This document shows, one piece after another, positions 5,312-6,652 of a stretch of DNA of 6,652 nt; position 1 is the first letter of the stretch; each line of letters opens with the position of its first letter. Both the position numbers and the translations under genes were made by a program. Source of the DNA: Armatimonadota bacterium (GTDB lineage: Bacteria; Sysuimicrobiota; Sysuimicrobiia; Sysuimicrobiales; Humicultoraceae); the NCBI GenBank assembly GCA_016199305.1, contig JACQGZ010000007.1, positions 1 through 6,652 of the forward strand, written 5' to 3'. The notes under the pieces were generated by a model. That model saw nothing but the letters and a program-made list of their open reading frames with translations. It did not search any database and was not told the origin of the DNA.

Positions 5312-6652
5312 GTGGAGCCCGATCAGCAGGCCCCCCTCAGCCTCCCCGCGATCGATGGTCTCAGCGTGGCGGAGTACAAAGCCCAGATCGGCCTGGCGGC
5401 CGCCGACCGGACCCTGGAAGATGCGCTGCGCTACTACGAGGCGCGGGCGCTGGCCCAGCGCGGTCCCATCGACGCGGCCGTCGTCGCCCACAAGCGCCTC
5501 CTCGAGCAGCTGCCCGAAGAGCCCTGGATCTACGAGGACTTGGCCAGCCTCTATGGGCTGCGCGGATCGACCCAGGAGGCCGTCGTCGTCCTGCTGACCC
5601 TGGCCGACGTCTACCTCCGCCTGGGCCGCACCGACGCGATGCTGCGGGTCTACCAGCAGGCCGCCGCGCTGGCCCCGGGGGATCCCGAGATCCAGGCCCG
5701 CCTGGCCTCCCCGCCCCGCGCCACGGCGTCGCCGGCTGCTGCAGCGGCCAGGGCGCCCGTGGCCGAGCCACGCCCGGCGGAACCGCCGCGGAGCGAGCCT
5801 GCCGAGGGCAAGGCGGGGAAGCGCGGCGCGCGCCTCGCCCCGCGCAAGGCCGAGTCGCTGGGGCAGGTGCTGCAGCAGCTGGGCTTTGTCTCCCCCGAGC
5901 AACTAACGCAGGCCCTGGAGATTCAGAGCCGCACCGGGGAGCGGCTGGGGCAGATCCTGATCGACCTCAAGGCCATCACCGAGGTGCAGCTGGCCCAGGC
6001 GATGGGGAAGCAGTGGGGCTACCGCTACGTCGACCTGAGCGAGGCCCGCATCGACCCCGACGCCGTCAAACTGGTGCCCCACTCCCTGGCCCTGCGCCTG
6101 CGGGTCATGCCCATCACCTGGGAGCACGGCCGGCTGGTGCTGGCGATGACCGATCCGCTCAACGTCATTGCCGTCGACGACGTCCGCCTGATCACCGGGC
6201 AGGAGGTCGAGCCGGCGATCACCACCGAGGACGAACTGATGATGGCGATCAACCACCACTACCAGGTGGAGACCACCATGGAGGCGCCCTCCCGCGAGGT
6301 GATGGAGGACCTCGCCGCGGAGGTCAGCGAGGACGAGGTCTCGGTCGAGCAGCTGAAGGCCCTGGTCGAGGATGCACCGGTGGTGCGGCTGCTGAACATG
6401 ATCATCGACGAGGCGGTGCGCGAGGGCGCCAGCGACATCCACCTGGAGCCCCACCGCACCGGGGTCCTCGTTCGCTACCGCATCGACGGCGTGCTGCACG
6501 ACGTGATGAAGCCGGCGCGCAACCTGCGCGCCCCGCTGATCTCCCGGGCCAAGATCAGGGCCGAGCTGGACATCGCCGAGCGCCGCCGACCGCAGGACGG
6601 CCGCATCCACCTGCGCAGCAACGGCCGCGCCCTCGACCTGCGCGTGTCCACC
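5312..6652 (+). CDS. Second PilB/GspE-type ATPase with TPR-like N-terminus (3' end beyond the window)
   Basis: 447 codons are visible and the frame is open to the last base. Residues about 20-130 are helical with TPR-like pairs (ALRYYEARALAQRGPIDAAV, then EEPWIYEDLASLYGLRGSTQ, then VYLRLGRTDAMLRVYQQAAA and LAPGDPEI). An Ala/Pro/charged linker follows to about 180. A GspE N-domain follows (LGQVLQQLGFVSPEQLTQAL, then MGKQWGYRYVDL at 231-242). The catalytic half begins with GASDIHLEP at 372-380, RYRIDG at 388-393, and ERRRPQDGRIHLR, ending at DLRVST just before where Walker A should come. It therefore belongs with PilB/GspE, but ATPase motifs cannot be checked here. The start is uncertain: GTG 5312 has no SD; TTG 5255 and GTG 5366 are alternatives. 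Divergent from the pilus operon. It may be a second assembly motor, for example for another pilus or type II-like secretion. Confidence 0.88.
   Translation, partial: MEPDQQAPLSLPAIDGLSVAEYKAQIGLAAADRTLEDALRYYEARALAQRGPIDAAVVAHKRLLEQLPEEPWIYEDLASLYGLRGSTQEAVVVLLTLADVYLRLGRTDAMLRVYQQAAALAPGDPEIQARLASPPRATASPAAAAARAPVAEPRPAEPPRSEPAEGKAGKRGARLAPRKAESLGQVLQQLGFVSPEQLTQALEIQSRTGERLGQILIDLKAITEVQLAQAMGKQWGYRYVDLSEARIDPDAVKLVPHSLALRLRVMPITWEHGRLVLAMTDPLNVIAVDDVRLITGQEVEPAITTEDELMMAINHHYQVETTMEAPSREVMEDLAAEVSEDEVSVEQLKALVEDAPVVRLLNMIIDEAVREGASDIHLEPHRTGVLVRYRIDGVLHDVMKPARNLRAPLISRAKIRAELDIAERRRPQDGRIHLRSNGRALDLRVST

Noticed and set aside
4994..6610. Two long minus-strand open frames (4994-5902 and 5903-6610) under the second ATPase gene
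   Set aside because: The plus strand reads as a TPR-GspE protein through the same bases with conserved motifs. The minus-strand translations show no domain.

Overview
The window is GC-rich and gene-dense, and it carries part of a type IV pilus (T4P) motor locus from a bacterium. Two divergent transcription units flank an intergenic region at about 4998-5311. The high GC content, the frequent GTG starts and the mix of a PilB/PilT operon with a DnaB-like gene would fit a deep-branching, GC-rich lineage such as Armatimonadota or a CSP1-3-type group. That placement is only an impression; nothing here fixes the taxon.

The minus-strand operon reads leftward from 4994: a DnaB-like RecA-fold ATPase (3453-4994), a short MerR-type DNA-binding protein (3149-3427), a 79-residue conserved-looking hypothetical protein that overlaps it by 4 nt (2913-3152), a short ORF encoding most of an Ig/PKD-like beta-sandwich domain (2622-2888), the pilus extension ATPase PilB (722-2605), and the retraction ATPase PilT (1-680, running off the left edge). 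Gaps are 16-41 nt or overlaps, so one transcript is likely. The right-hand gene (5312-6652, plus strand, running off the right edge) is a second PilB/GspE-type ATPase. It has a TPR-like helical N-terminus and an Ala/Pro linker before the usual GspE N-domain. Its Walker boxes lie beyond the window.

PilB and PilT are the opposing motors of T4aP extension and retraction. The second GspE-like ATPase may serve another pilus or secretion assembly, or regulate the first. The MerR protein is a plausible local regulator. Why a DnaB-type helicase paralogue leads a pilus operon is unclear.

The most interesting point is the junction of the 2622-2888 ORF and pilB. The short ORF ends in CCC-TGA partway through an Ig/PKD-like domain. 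The missing last strand of that domain is encoded in the +1 frame at the N-terminus of the pilB ORF. The short ORF has a strong ribosome binding site, while the pilB ATG has none. Either the two are one gene of about 721 codons joined by a +1 frameshift (programmed, or a 1-base sequence error), or the ancestral fusion has recently been split.
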